From Cryptomeria japonica (Eukaryota > Streptophyta > Pinopsida > Cupressales > Cupressaceae), in contig NC_081413.1 of NCBI RefSeq assembly GCF_030272615.1, positions 141,393,872-141,457,871 of the forward strand: DNA of 64,000 nt, in the 5' to 3' direction. Positions 22,594-34,493 of the stretch are shown piece after piece (position 1 is the first letter of the stretch; every line of letters begins with the position of its first letter). Both the position numbers and the translations under genes were made by a program. The notes beneath the pieces were generated by a model, which saw only the letters and a program-made list of their open reading frames with translations, had not been told where the DNA came from and ran no database searches.

Positions 22594-24331
22594 ACTTTCA
22601 TGGTCTTAGGTGCAAGAGAAATGTGTTAGTAACACTCAAAATTTTATCTTTTTAAGAGAGGCCTGCCAAGAGACACATCACTCTTGGGAGTGACCTCGCG
22701 CGGTAAATCCTTCGAGCCGCTATAGAAATCAGGTGAGAGTGAAAGCTGTAGCCTTGGGTATAGCTGTTCCTACAGTGTAACTGGCTGAAAGGACAAATGG
22801 GCCCCACCACTAGTTACAAGGCTCTTAAGTGAGTCATTGTAGAATGAACTTATGTCCAAAAACATCGAACATGACTAAACACCTTTAAGTAGTAGCCCAC
22901 CCGTTCTATTGATTGAGGATATTTGCGATATAATTTAGTGCAAGAGCATAGATGGTTTTGCTCCCAAGATACTCACCATACATATTTCCTTGAGTAGAAA
23001 CATAGCTTTTTGAAAAGTCACTTGTGGCTTGATAAAAGTGGTGACTCCCCCATCATAGGGATCATCTATTTGTTATGCTCGTGCAAGACTTAGTATATCA
23101 CATCCTTACTTACCAAGGCGAGATTCATAAAGTATGTAGTACCAAAGTCGAAGAAATATCAAGATGTGGGCTAAATTTATCACAACTGGCCATTTGACCT
23201 TAGGGATAAAAAGTGTTTGAAGTGTGTTCATTTTAAAGACAAAGTGCAAATTGAGCCGACTTTAGGCTTTGGAAATACACCTTAAAATATATCTAAAGGA
23301 AAGGGTCATAAGAAGTCCAAGGATTGGGTTGATCTAGACCCATACTCATTTGTGCCTTTGAGGCAACATTCTTGTGTTTGTGTGCTTGCTTTGTTTTTTT
23401 GTCAAAGAAACATCCACAGAAAATCACTTCCAAAAACAAAGTATTCATCCAACCAAACACATCAAAAACAAAGTGCAAACAACAAAAGTATCAAAACTTT
23501 ATGACCATTCTTCACATCTTGCGAAAGAAGAAGTGTCATCAGAATATCAACTTGAAAAGAAGACCATTAAGCTCAAAGGCTTTGATCAAAAGGAGGAAAT
23601 TCTTCTATATAAATAGACAAATCTTTGTCTCGCATAGAGTCTTTCTGCGTCACATGCGTCTCTACCTTCAAGGCAAAACAAACGAATTTGATTCAGAATC
23701 ATTGAACCACAGAGCTTTTATGCAATATAGAGCTCTGAGTTATCACAAAAACCAAGGAGGTAAGATTAATCCCAACTTTTTCCCAAACGTCTGTATCACA
23801 TACAACATAGCTCGAGAAATACCACCAACACCCGAAAGGGAAGAGGTAGAGTTTGTCCCATTTGCAACACAAAGTTTTTACTGAGGTTGAAACATTTTTC
23901 ATCCATCATCTTATTCTTCCATCATCACTTCATCATCAATTCGTTCCAACTCTCAAAACATTAAAAGGTTATTGTCCCAAGTTCTCTTTTAGATATTGCT
24001 TGAATCAAACACATCACATCACTTTTTAGATTGTTTCTACATCTAGGATAAGGTCATCCTAAGAGACACATCTACATAGGTTAAAACTAGTTCATGAGTG
24101 AATCCTCTCATTACTAGGTAGTTCAATCTGTAACACATCTCAGATTGCTCTACACCTTATCACATCAAATCTTATCAAAACAAACAAGCAATTCAAAGAA
24201 GGAATTTCGGTTACATCTACTTAAAAGTGCTAGAGATCCACATGCAACACAATTCACCAACCATCAATCTCTCATTTCATCAAAAACTCATCATCATTTT
24301 CACTCAACTTCAACAAAGACTCATAAGCAAA
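22594..24331 (+). other. Tat element leader, second part
   Basis: Continues the untranslated leader up to the gag start. A 170-codon open frame (23372-23884) has no recognised domain. Many Tat elements have extra leader ORFs, so it is noted but not called as a gene. Confidence 0.5.
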
Positions 24332-26317
24332 ATGGCTCAAACTCGATCACGGTCAAGGCAACGAGAAATAGAAATGGAAGAAGAAGAAGAGGAAAATCTC
24401 AATGAATTTCAAGAAGCACTTGGAGGAAATGCGAATTACGAAAACCCAAGTACTCCTACTCCTGCAACAATAGAAAGGGCCCAACATAACCCTCTCTTTA
24501 ACAGACTTTTTGACGAAATACTCAGGAGCAATGTGGATGCTCACTTATTAAAACTCGCTCAAGAAGGAGCAAAACTCCTCTCTGACTTTGATCTTGCCCA
24601 ATTAAGACAAGCATCAGAAAGACAAAGTCGCCATGAAGAGGAAAGAGGTAGAGATCCCATCAGATATAACATTCCTCGAGGTAACCCACCACCTCCTCCT
24701 CCTCCAAATGAAATGGAGATGTTGTGGCAACAAGTCGAGAATCTCGCCCAACAGCTTCATAGTGGTGTCAAGACTAACCAATTCTCACTCAATGACATCT
24801 GTCCCTATCCTTTTGATAGGAATATTTATATGCCACCCTTTCCACGAGGATTCGAAACACCCAAATTCAAAAAATATAGAGGAAAAGGAGATCCTTGTGA
24901 TCATGTCAAAGAATTTCATTCTGCTTGTCTCGAAGTAGCATATGAAGACACATACCTAATGCGCCTTTTTCCCCAAAGCTTGGGAGGAACAACCACATCA
25001 TGGTTTTCCCGACTATCAGGTGGCATTAGAACATTTGAGGAACTTATCCAGAAATTCCTCGCTCATTACTCTCATAACATTGAACGCGACATCACCATGG
25101 CTGATATGTGCAACACCAAACAAAAACCAGGTGAACTATTCTCAGTATTCCTGCAACGATGGTGCCAAATGTCTAGTAGACGTTCTCTTCAGTTACCTGA
25201 ACGAGAGCTAGTGGAAATATTCATTTCCAACTTAAACGAAGAAATGAAATTTCACCTGGATGTCAAAGACACAGACTCTTTTAATGATATGATCACCAAG
25301 GGTTTGAAATGTGAACGAGCACTTATCAAGAAAGGACTCATCAAAATCTATAATGAACCAAAGGATGGTCCTTGCCCACGCTTTAATAGTGATAAACCAA
25401 GCTTCTGGAATAAAAACAAGAATATCGTCAACGATGGGGTTGTGGATGCCAGGACTATACAAAATGCACAACCTGTGGTTTGGTTTGCAGGATAAAATCC
25501 TCCACCTCAGAATAACACAAATGTTCCTTCGAATCAAGGTCGCATCACATCTCATGATGAACCAAGACCTTGTCAGCAAAAATAGAAACACACATACACT
25601 CCCTTAGGGGAACCCATTGAAATAGTATTGCGACAACTCATTTCTCAAAATTTGGTCACTCTACCAAAAACATCAAACTATGAGCCTCAAGTCAAACCGG
25701 CATGGTGGAGAGATACTGAACACTGTGATTTCCACCAAGGAAGAGGATACAAGACAAGTAATTGTCATCGATTAAAAGATCTTATTCAGGATCTTATTGA
25801 CCGAGGAGAAATTGAAATTGAAGGACATGACCCAAAAACAACAAATAATGATCATCTGATGTTCAAAAATCCACTTCCATCACAAGATCAAAGGGGTCCT
25901 TCCACTTCCAGGCGAGGCACTGATACCATTGATTATACACAGGCTGTGTATAATTACACTGTAAATCATCTGTATGATGCCAGTGAACAAGTTGCAACTA
26001 TAACCTTCAAAAATCCCAACTCAAATTGCAATGTTGTTACATGTCGTGACAAAGTTACCATAAAGGCAGCTCCACAAGGCACCACCTCCATCCCAAAGCA
26101 ATACAATCTTGTGGAACAATTAGACAAAACCCCTGCGCTTATATCCATTTTAGAGCTATTGCGTCTATCGCCATCTCATAAAACTATCTTGGATCAAGCA
26201 CTCCAAGAGGCGTCAGTCCCTACAAATCTAAATATAGACCAATTTCAAGCCATGGTTGGAAGTCTAAAGTCATCACCTTGTCTCACTTTTTCTGAAAGTG
26301 ACAACTCTTCTTTCTAG
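24332..26317 (+). pseudogene. Tat gag, broken by two stops
   Basis: Start at ATG 24332 (MAQTRSRSRQREIEME). An N-terminal acidic/coiled region is followed by a proline run (about 24690) and the retrotransposon gag domain with KYRGKGDPCDHVKEFHSACL, SWFSRLSGGI and EELIQKFLAHYS (about 24880-25300). A Cys/His segment near 25718-25790 reads CDFHQGRGYKTSNCHRLKDL, the single knuckle-like motif of Tat gags. Stops in frame: TAA 25493 and TAG 25583; the segment ends at TAG 26315. No frameshift is needed between segments. Gag packages element RNA in active relatives. Confidence 0.9.
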
Positions 26318-26959
26318 CAACCTCATAACGCTTCGCTACACATTGAAGGCTTTATCAATCAGCATAGGATCAAGCGAGTCTTGATCGATAATGGAGCAGG
26401 CCTGAATATTTGTACATTACAATTGGTCACAACATTGGGCTATGCCATAGAATCAGTGGATCCTCGCAAGAAGATCACAATCAAAGCTTATGACGATGCA
26501 GAGTGTTCATCCAAAGGAGCTGTGGTACTACCAATCCAAGTGGGCCCTGTGGTAAAGCACATCATCTGTCAGGTTCTGGACCTTCCTCTGCCATACAATC
26601 TATTGTTAGGGAGACCCTGGATACATGCCATACAAGCCGTTCCATCTACCTACCATCAATGTATCAAGTTCCCACATAACGGTGTAGAGATCACAATCCT
26701 GAGCGATGCAAATCCCTTTGCGTATTGCCATAATATCAGCCATCAACCAAAGATTACTGTTCCTAATAATAGAGAAGCCATTTCCTCCACATCATATATA
26801 AGTCCCGCCTCTCTTGCCAGTTCGAACACCACTATACCAAAACAAGAAAAGCTTAAGATGAAAGTAGCAGAGGAAGGTCCTGGGGAATACAACTTGAGTC
26901 AACTCTTTTGTGTGGGACAAATGCCCACTTCTCCTAGAACACATGGTAAACCACAATAG
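26318..26959 (+). pseudogene. Tat retropepsin-like protease
   Basis: Aspartic protease region in the same frame as gag. The active-site block is VLIDNGAGLNI (Asp codon 26387-26389; Asn where many proteases have Ser or Thr), followed by the conserved LLLGRPWIHA and CIKFPHNG blocks. It is bounded by TAG 26315 and TAG 26957, both at positions readable as former Gln codons. Confidence 0.85.
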
Positions 26960-27300
26960 TTACTCCAGCAACCACTAATCCCGCCCGCATGTGCTTTGAC
27001 GCCTTTCATCCTTGGAAAGAGTCAAGAAGAAGAAACCCAAGATGAGGACTTGGCGGACTGGATCTATAAAGATCCCATCATCATTGATATACCGCAAGTT
27101 AAACTTCCTATAGCTCAGTATGGCAAAGGTCTCCTCATTATGCAAAGAATGGGGTATGATGGTCATAGTGCTTTGGGATGTTGCAAACAAGGATGACATG
27201 AACCTCTGCTACCGGAATTAAAGCCCAAAGGTAATACAGGCCTAGGCTTTGAAAAAGAGATATTTCCTAAACTCAAATTCAAAGGAAAACCCAACAAACC
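26960..27300 (+). pseudogene. G-patch motif downstream of protease
   Basis: In the gag-protease frame, KGLLIMQRMGYDGHSALG (about 27124-27177), then G*HEPLLPELKPKGNTGLGF, matches a glycine-rich G-patch (Gly-x-x-Leu-Met-x-x-MGY-x-x-G-x-x-LG). A TGA at 27194 sits where an Arg codon CGA is expected. G-patch domains bind RNA; occurrence after the protease is known in some retroviruses and plant gypsy elements. Confidence 0.72.
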
Positions 27301-28478
27301 ATTATGTCAGCCTACTGCAACAAGGACACCTTTCATTATCAAAGCAGCATCAAGCACCATCCCAACTGCCCCATCGAGGCTCAAAACCCCAACACAACCA
27401 TCACCAATGCCATTCATTCCACCAAGTGAACCAGTAATCCCATCAGCAGCACCATTAGCAGCAGCAACTGTATCAGAACCCGCAGCAGTGTCTATGGTAC
27501 CAACAGTTCCAACAGAAGCCACTGAGCCAACACGGCCGATACTCCCTGTACCATATTCTTTTATCCCATTGACCTTCCTGCAGCACCAATCATTACAAAG
27601 GTACATCAACCAATCAGACCTACAACATTTAACTCAAAAGACATCCCAGTATGGTATAGTAATCGGATGTTGGAAAGCGACTCAAAGACTGACTCACATG
27701 AGTGGGAATTTGATTCTGTACAACTTAACACTTCAGATGAGGAAGATGCATCACTACCTCCGCCACGCAAAGACATCCCTGTTTATGGAGAAGCACAGAT
27801 AAAGACCACTTGGGTTCTTGAACTGAAAACATCTTCCACAGACCCTATGTCTCATCCTACGCCTGATTCTGACAGGGAGAGTACCATTAATGACCTTCAC
27901 CATAATGTCTTAACCCTCACTAATACATCTAACACACTTAACCTAATTGATGAAGTAATGCCCATTATCCACCCTGAACTCATCGAATGGAACCAACCAA
28001 ATCCCCCATGTCTTGACTTCTTCCAAAATGATGAGACCATCATTGACTTTTTGGAATTAAGGGATAACCTACCAAGCGGGGATCATAAAGCTGGATTCAC
28101 CATTGAACTTAATAGCGCAGCATACTTCAGGGCAGATGCTAAACCTTTCAGCTGCAAAAATATAACAATAAAACATGGATCTTCCAGTGAAAACCACACT
28201 GTGGCATTGTTTGATCCGACAAAAGTAAAAAGAAAGAGCGTATCCAACGGTGAAACCTCTCTGAGGCGCCTGAGGATGAAGGGTTTGACATTCTCCTTGC
28301 TAGTACACAATAGGAACAATCAATGATTCTCATCGAGGAAACCAAAGAATACAATGTGGGGACTTCTGAAAATCCTCATCTCATACATCTAGCCTCTCTT
28401 CTTACTCCAGAGGAACAACCTAAATTTATAGAGTTCTTCCAGAAGTGTTAGATCAACTTCGCATGGTCATATGCAGAC
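27301..28478 (+). pseudogene. Protease-RT linker of Tat pol
   Basis: Low-complexity Pro/Ala/Thr-rich region (27300-27560), then an acidic segment (HEWEFDSVQL, LNTSDEEDASLPPP). The frame moves near 27610 and again near 28255, then continues into RT. Stops at TAG 28311 and TAG 28449. The conserved pre-RT phrase INFAWSYADMP appears at about 28452-28484. Confidence 0.75.
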
Positions 28479-29783
28479 ATGCCTAGGCTTGATCCTAATT
28501 TAGTCATGCATCACCTCACCGTAGCAGAAGGAGCCAAACTTGTTAAGCAGAAGCTTCGTAAGATTCATCCTCAGATCGCAGTGCTAGTCAAAACAGAACT
28601 CAAGAAACTCCTAGATGTTGGTTCCATTAGGCCAATTGATTATGCAGAATGGATCTCCAATATTGTGCCTGTCGGCAAACCAAAAGGGGGCATCCGCATT
28701 TGTACTGACTTCAGAGATTTGAATAAAGCCTGTCCTAAGGATGACTTTCCCCTTCCAAATATCGACATCATAGTGGATCTGACAGTAGGACATGCCATGC
28801 TTTCACTCATGGATGGCTTTTCAGGATACAATCAGATAAAGATCGCACCAGACGATCAACATAAGACAACCTTCACCTATCCATGGGGCACATATTGCTG
28901 GAATGTAATGCCTTTTGGTCTCAAGAATGTAGGCACAACCTATCAAAGAGCAATGACCACCATCTTCCATGACATGATGCATACTATGATGGAAGATTAT
29001 GTTGATGACTTACTAGCAAAATCACTCACTAGAGAAGGGAATCTCCATATCTTAGATAAAATCTTTGATAGACTGGAACAATACCATGTTCGACTCAACC
29101 CAAAGAAATGTGTCTTTGGAGTAACCTCCGGGAAGCTTCTAGGATACATTGTTTCAAGCAAAGGTATTGAGGTCGACCTAGCAAAGGTAAAAACAATTAT
29201 GGACATGCCACCACCAAAGAATATCAGTCAGCTAAGGACATTACAAGGGCGACTTCAATCCATCCGAAGATTCATTGCATAATTGGCTGATAAGTGTCAC
29301 CCATTCACACACCTGCTACACAAGAACATCCGCTTTCAGTGGGATGCCCGATGCCAGCAAGCATTTCAGACACTTAAAGACTATCTCATGAATCCACCAT
29401 TGCTGATGCCACCAAATCCATGTAGACCATTATTACTCTATATCTCAGCAACAAGTACAACATTGGGTGTACTACTGGCACAACATAATGCAGAAGGAAA
29501 AGAGTGTGATGTTTACTATATCTCTCGCACACTGGTGGGCTATGAACTCAATTATACACCTATTGAGCGAGCTTGCCTAGCAGTAATCTTAGTAGCCACT
29601 AAACTAAGGCACTATCTGTTAACACACAAGGTGCAACTCATTGCAAAAATTGGTCCACTCAAGTATTTACTCAGCAAAGCAGCATTGATAGGTCGCTTGG
29701 CCAAATGGGTGATGATTCTAAGTGAATTTGGCATCGAGTATGTAGATCGTAAAGCTATCAAGGGTCAAGTTATTATAGATTAG
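28479..29783 (+). pseudogene. Tat reverse transcriptase and first RNase H
   Basis: RT includes VGKPKGGIRICTDFRDLNKA, CPKDDFPLPNID, LMDGFSGYNQI, MPFGLKNVGTTYQRAM and the catalytic box YVDDLLAKS (YVDD codons 28998-29009). The thumb/connection has LNPKKCVFGVTSGKLLGYIV. After TAA 29280 the gypsy RNase H follows, with FQTLKDYLMNPPLL, ISRTLVGYELNYTPIE and LLTHKVQLI; its first catalytic Asp position reads YISAT rather than YxDAS. It ends at TAG 29781 (IID*LADAP). A single frame runs throughout. Confidence 0.93.
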
Positions 29784-30296
29784 TTGGCCGATGCACCTCT
29801 CATAGGTGATCATCCTCTCATTTTCAATTTTTCAGATGAAGAGATATTCATGATCACAGCAACACAACCATGGAAATTATACTTTGATGGTTCATACACT
29901 AGGCAGGGCTCGGGGGTAGGCATTTTGTTTATCACACCTCAAGGTGACAGCATCCTGAAGTCTTACAAGCTCACATTTCCATGCACTAACAACATAGCAG
30001 AATATGAGGCCTTGATCATAAGACTCAGGCTAGCCGTACAATGGAAATTACAAAAACTGCAAGTATATGGCGACTCTCAACTAGTCATTCGATAAGCAAC
30101 AGATGAATATAATACCAAGGATGATAAACTCATGCCATATAAGCAAATGGTGGACAATCTAAAGACATCATTTACTACTATCACTTTTGAGCAGATACCA
30201 AGAGATCAGAATCGAGTTGCTGACGCTATGGCTACCATCGCATCTCTACTAGATCTTCCACATAATTCAACATGCTACGAGTTCTTGGTAGAATAG
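29784..30296 (+). pseudogene. Second, archaeal-type RNase H (aRNH)
   Basis: A separate RNase H fold lies between pol RNase H and integrase, the diagnostic layout of Tat-lineage gypsy elements. Catalytic residues visible: Asp in LYFDGSYTRQGSG, Glu in NNIAEYEALI, Asp in YGDSQLVIR and the final Asp in RVADAMA. Stops: TAA 30093 (IR*ATDEY) and TAG 30294 (VE*LWILAYD), both where a Gln codon would fit. Confidence 0.87.
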
Positions 30297-31622
30297 CTTT
30301 GGATTCTTGCTTATGATATCCCTGAATCCGAAATGATATGTCACCTTGTTGATTCTAAATCCCCATGGTATGGTGAATTCTACACCTATCTCCGCGATCA
30401 CACCCTTCCTCCCAACCAATCAAATAACCAACGTAAAACCTTCATTCGCCAAACTTCTTGCTATACCATTATTGCTGAAACCCTATACCAACGTGGTCTT
30501 GATGGTACTCTCCTTCGATGTCTGGAACAAGGTGAGATAACAAAAGCTTTGGAAGAAGTCCATGAAGGAATTTGCAAAACTCACTCAAGTGGCTTGTCAT
30601 TAGCCAAGAAACTCCTGCGAGCTGGATATTATTGGCCATCTATGGAAAAAGATTCCTACTACTTTGTCAGAAAATGCAAGAAATGTCAAGTTCATGGCGA
30701 CCTGATACATGCACCAGCCCAGGAACTGCAACCAATCACGACACCATGGCCTTTCTGTCAATGGGGCCTTGACCTTGTGGGTAAAATCCATCCATCTTCA
30801 TCCAACAACCATAAATTCATTATTACCACCACCGAATATTTCACAAAGTGGATCGAAGCTGTTCCACTTACCCAAGTCACCGGCAAGCAGATCGCCTCAT
30901 TCATCCTCAACTACATCATCTGTTGGTATGGTGTGCCCATGTCCATCATCACGGATAACGGTCTTCCTTTCAAAAATCAGGATGTCTATGAACTTTGTGA
31001 GAAATTTCATATCCAACACCGCTTTTCCACTCCCTATTACCCACAAGGCAATGGTTAGGCCGAAGCATCCAATAAAAAAATATTAAGAATCCTCAAGAAG
31101 ACAGTCAATGATGCCGGTCGTGATTGGCATGTTCAACTAAATCCAACACTATGGGCATATCGAACTAGCATTCGAACCCCTACAGGTGCAACTCCTTATT
31201 CATTGGTCTATGGTGCAGAAGCTATCTTGCCTATTGAGGTCGAAATACCATCATTATAGGTTTCCTTGCACAATATCATCGATGATGAAACATTTAGAGT
31301 ATCCTGTCTTCAGGACTTAGAGTTACTTGATGAGAAGCGACAAGCTGCATACAATCACCTCAAAGCCTATCAGCAGCGCATGAGTAGAAGCTACAATCAC
31401 CGAGTTAGATCTCATACATTTGAGGTAGGTGATCTTGTTCTACGAGAGAATCCTCGCAACCAACCAAACAGAGAACATCAGGGCAAGTTTGAATCAAATT
31501 GGATGGGCCCATATGTTGTCACTGCTGTCTTCGGGTCCGGGGCATATCAGTTGGCTACATTAGAAGGAAAACCGTTCGCAGATCCAATCAACAACATGCA
31601 CCTCAAATGGTTTTATACTTAA
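30297..31622 (+). pseudogene. Tat integrase
   Basis: The zinc-binding HHCC region has HEGICKTHSSG and CKKCQVHGD. The DDE core has Asp in WGLDLVGK (30771-30773), Asp in IITDNGLPF (30954-30956) and Glu in NG*AEASNK (31062-31064). The C-terminal domain has FEVGDLVLRE and WMGPYVV, ending HLKWFYT at a natural TAA. Stops: TAG 31056 just before the catalytic Glu, and TAG 31257. Integrase inserts the cDNA into the genome; this copy cannot be made full length. Confidence 0.92.
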
Positions 31623-34493
31623 GCTGTACAGAGCATTAGGCTCCCCTGCATACCAGAAAATACCAAAAGCATTCAGAAAAATGTCCCGAAGAAATACAAA
31701 AACATTCAAAAAGTAAAGAAAAATCATGCATCCAAATGGTGAACAACCACTCCAGTGGCACCTTGGGTAAGTGCGATGGTGAAAACCTGGCAAATAGGCG
31801 CCACTCGTAAAGACAATGGCTCTAGTATCTTTCAGGTTCGTTGCGATCACATTCATCCACACATCCATCCCAACCATGGCTTGTTATTTGATCTATAATA
31901 AGAGATAGTACCTCATGCGTCTTGCATCCCACTCTATCATAATCATGTCTAAAACTTGGGGGAAATGCCCTTAAATCTAGATGATGGAAGTGGGTTCTAC
32001 ATTACTGATGATTCATTGGCAAAAACATTCAAAAATGTTTCACAAAATCCAAAAACATTCAAAAAAAAAAATGTCTCACAAAATCCAAAAACATTCAAAA
32101 AAATGTCTCACAAAATCCAAAAACATTCAAAAAATGTCTCACGAAATCCAATAAAATTCAAAAATGTCTCACAAAATCCAAAAACATTCAAAACTGTTCC
32201 ACAAAAGTCCAAAAACATCGAAAAACCATCAAAAAACAAACACAAACATGGCAACACCTTGTACATACTCATCCACACAGATACAAAACAAACATTGACC
32301 TAATACTCACATGATGACCATTTATCAATCAAACCACACAATCAACATCAACAAATCAGAAATTGTCTTTCAAACAAGGATGCATCCTTCCTTACCAAAA
32401 CAAAGACAAAAAGTGATGTTTTTCTTTGACAAGAAAATTATGTTAAGCTATCAAATACTTGGTTGATTTGTGAGTACCATCATTCGTTTATCTATATCGG
32501 GATCTTTCAGCATTGTTTTGTATCGTTTGCGCATTATTTTCGATGAAGTTCTGGGGCATGTACTAATGGTGTCTACGTGGGAAGTTCATCAATCTACGTG
32601 ATCTTATGCCAAATACAGTCATAGATCATTACAGCTTGCTGACTACAGCGTATACCTTGACCATATGAGCATGAACCATTACCAAGGATCTTTATTCTTT
32701 ATTCTTTATGTATATACTGTTTGTTTGTAGGAACAATGCTCTTCCTTTGCTTCCTCCCCCTCATCCAATTTGGATAAAGGTTTTTATCTCTTAGTACGGT
32801 ATGCACTTGTCTCAGGATATGATTAGCCTAAGATCAAGGAGGACGATCCAAGTCATGCATGAACGGAGATAATCCTTATCTGTTCCGCAAGCAATACTCT
32901 GGTTGACTTGACCCTTATATCAAGTCGTTTGTATTAACTTGCCATATAAAATCCATGTAAGGAATACTCAGGTCATCTTGAATCATTATGTCAAGATGCT
33001 TGTATTCTCTTCCAACATTTTAAAGCTCAATGATGAAAATAGAGCACTATGGATCGTCATTTCCATCTCATCTGTTTATATCTTGCATTCCCTTGCATAT
33101 CACCCATCCATTCATTCATTCATATGTAGGCTTTATATGTAAAAGTGACCATTAAAACTGGTCTTGGATACAATCACGATCGAGTACTCTGATACATCAT
33201 CAATGCATCATGCAAAGTCTCAAAAACCTTGCATTCCTCATGGTCATATCATCATTGCATTTAGTTGCGTCTTGCATTAAGTACATTCATGTCATTTTTT
33301 AACTTAACATTGCATATAGTTCATTTTTGACATTAGTTTTCATTAATCATTTGCATCATTGCATCAATCATAAATAATTAGATTCATTCATGGGATCAAA
33401 TTGTCTTTTGATTGTTTTAAAATCATTTACTATGCATGCATTTATTATCATTTATCCATCATCATTTCATCATCCTTTATCATTTATTATTGCATACATT
33501 CATTTATAGTTAAAAGGTGCATTCATCCATTTATTAAAGTATCTTATTATGCTCATTTTAGGATTCGTTCACATTGCATTCATTATCCTCTTTTTAAAAT
33601 TGCATTAAGGTGCAGTTATTAAAACCATAAGTTATAGTATCATCACATTATCATTTTTACTTAAATCATATTTAAGCATTTAGAATCATAAATCCATTTG
33701 TTTCCAAACATTGGTTCATACCATTTTCTATATATCCATTATACATATGCATTCGTTTAGGCATTATCATATAAACATTTGTACTTTACATTTTGTTTAT
33801 CCATATTACATTCATCTAAAAAACATCTAGATGCATATCCATACATAAACATCATTCATTCAACCATTGCATTAACATCATCACATAAATTATCTCATCA
33901 TTATATTGCAAAAGGAAACACCAAAATCCTTTTCATAAATAATCACAAACATACATCATCATCATGGCATCACATACATAAAGCATTAAATCAAAAAAAT
34001 CAAATAAATCATACATATATAAACCTGCATTCATATGTCAGTATCCCACATCATAAATCATCATAAAAACACATGCATAAAAGAAACATCTCATCAAATG
34101 CATACATGTACACATATCCATCTAAGCAATAACTCATCATCCTGCATAAACATCCATACATATCAACTGCATATCATCAAAATATGGAATCTCCTCATAT
34201 TTATCATCTCATATATCAGAGTACAATGAAGTCTACATAATCGGCTACCAAGAGCCATCCAAGATACAGTCCAAAAAATAAACAATGATACAATACATAT
34301 ATGCAAAAATGCTCTCTCAAATGCCACTCTGGCTAGATGCTGTACCACCATCGCCACTTGCTCCCCCACTGGTTTCTGCACCACCTGATCCATCTCTCCG
34401 TGGAGGCCTCATCGAACCCCCACTCACTCCTGCATCCCCTGATCTCTCCCTCCGTAGAGGACCTATCACACCCCCACTGCTCTGCACCCTCTG
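31623..34493 (+). other. Long post-pol region of the Tat element
   Basis: Nearly 2.9 kb with no recognisable gene. About 33050-34230 is rich in CATT/ATCAT phrases (a low-complexity pyrimidine-adenine bias) and short open frames that look random. A 33-bp tandem repeat sits at its start (listed separately). Confidence 0.6.
32022..32220. repeat. Tandem ~33-bp repeat ACATTCAAAAA...ATGTCTCACAAAATCC
   Basis: About six copies of an A-rich unit with an ATGTCTCACAAAATCC core and variable A-run lengths. Degenerate relatives (AACATTCAAAAAGTAAAG, AAAATGTCCCG) occur at 31670-31710. Confidence 0.85.

Noticed and set aside
23372-23884. 170-codon leader frame as an extra Tat ORF
   Set aside because: No recognised domain and overlapping alternative frames; kept only as a note in the leader entry.
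24332-31622. Programmed stop-codon readthrough in the Tat gag-pol
   Set aside because: Thirteen stops spread over every domain, including beside the integrase catalytic Glu, indicate decay rather than recoding.
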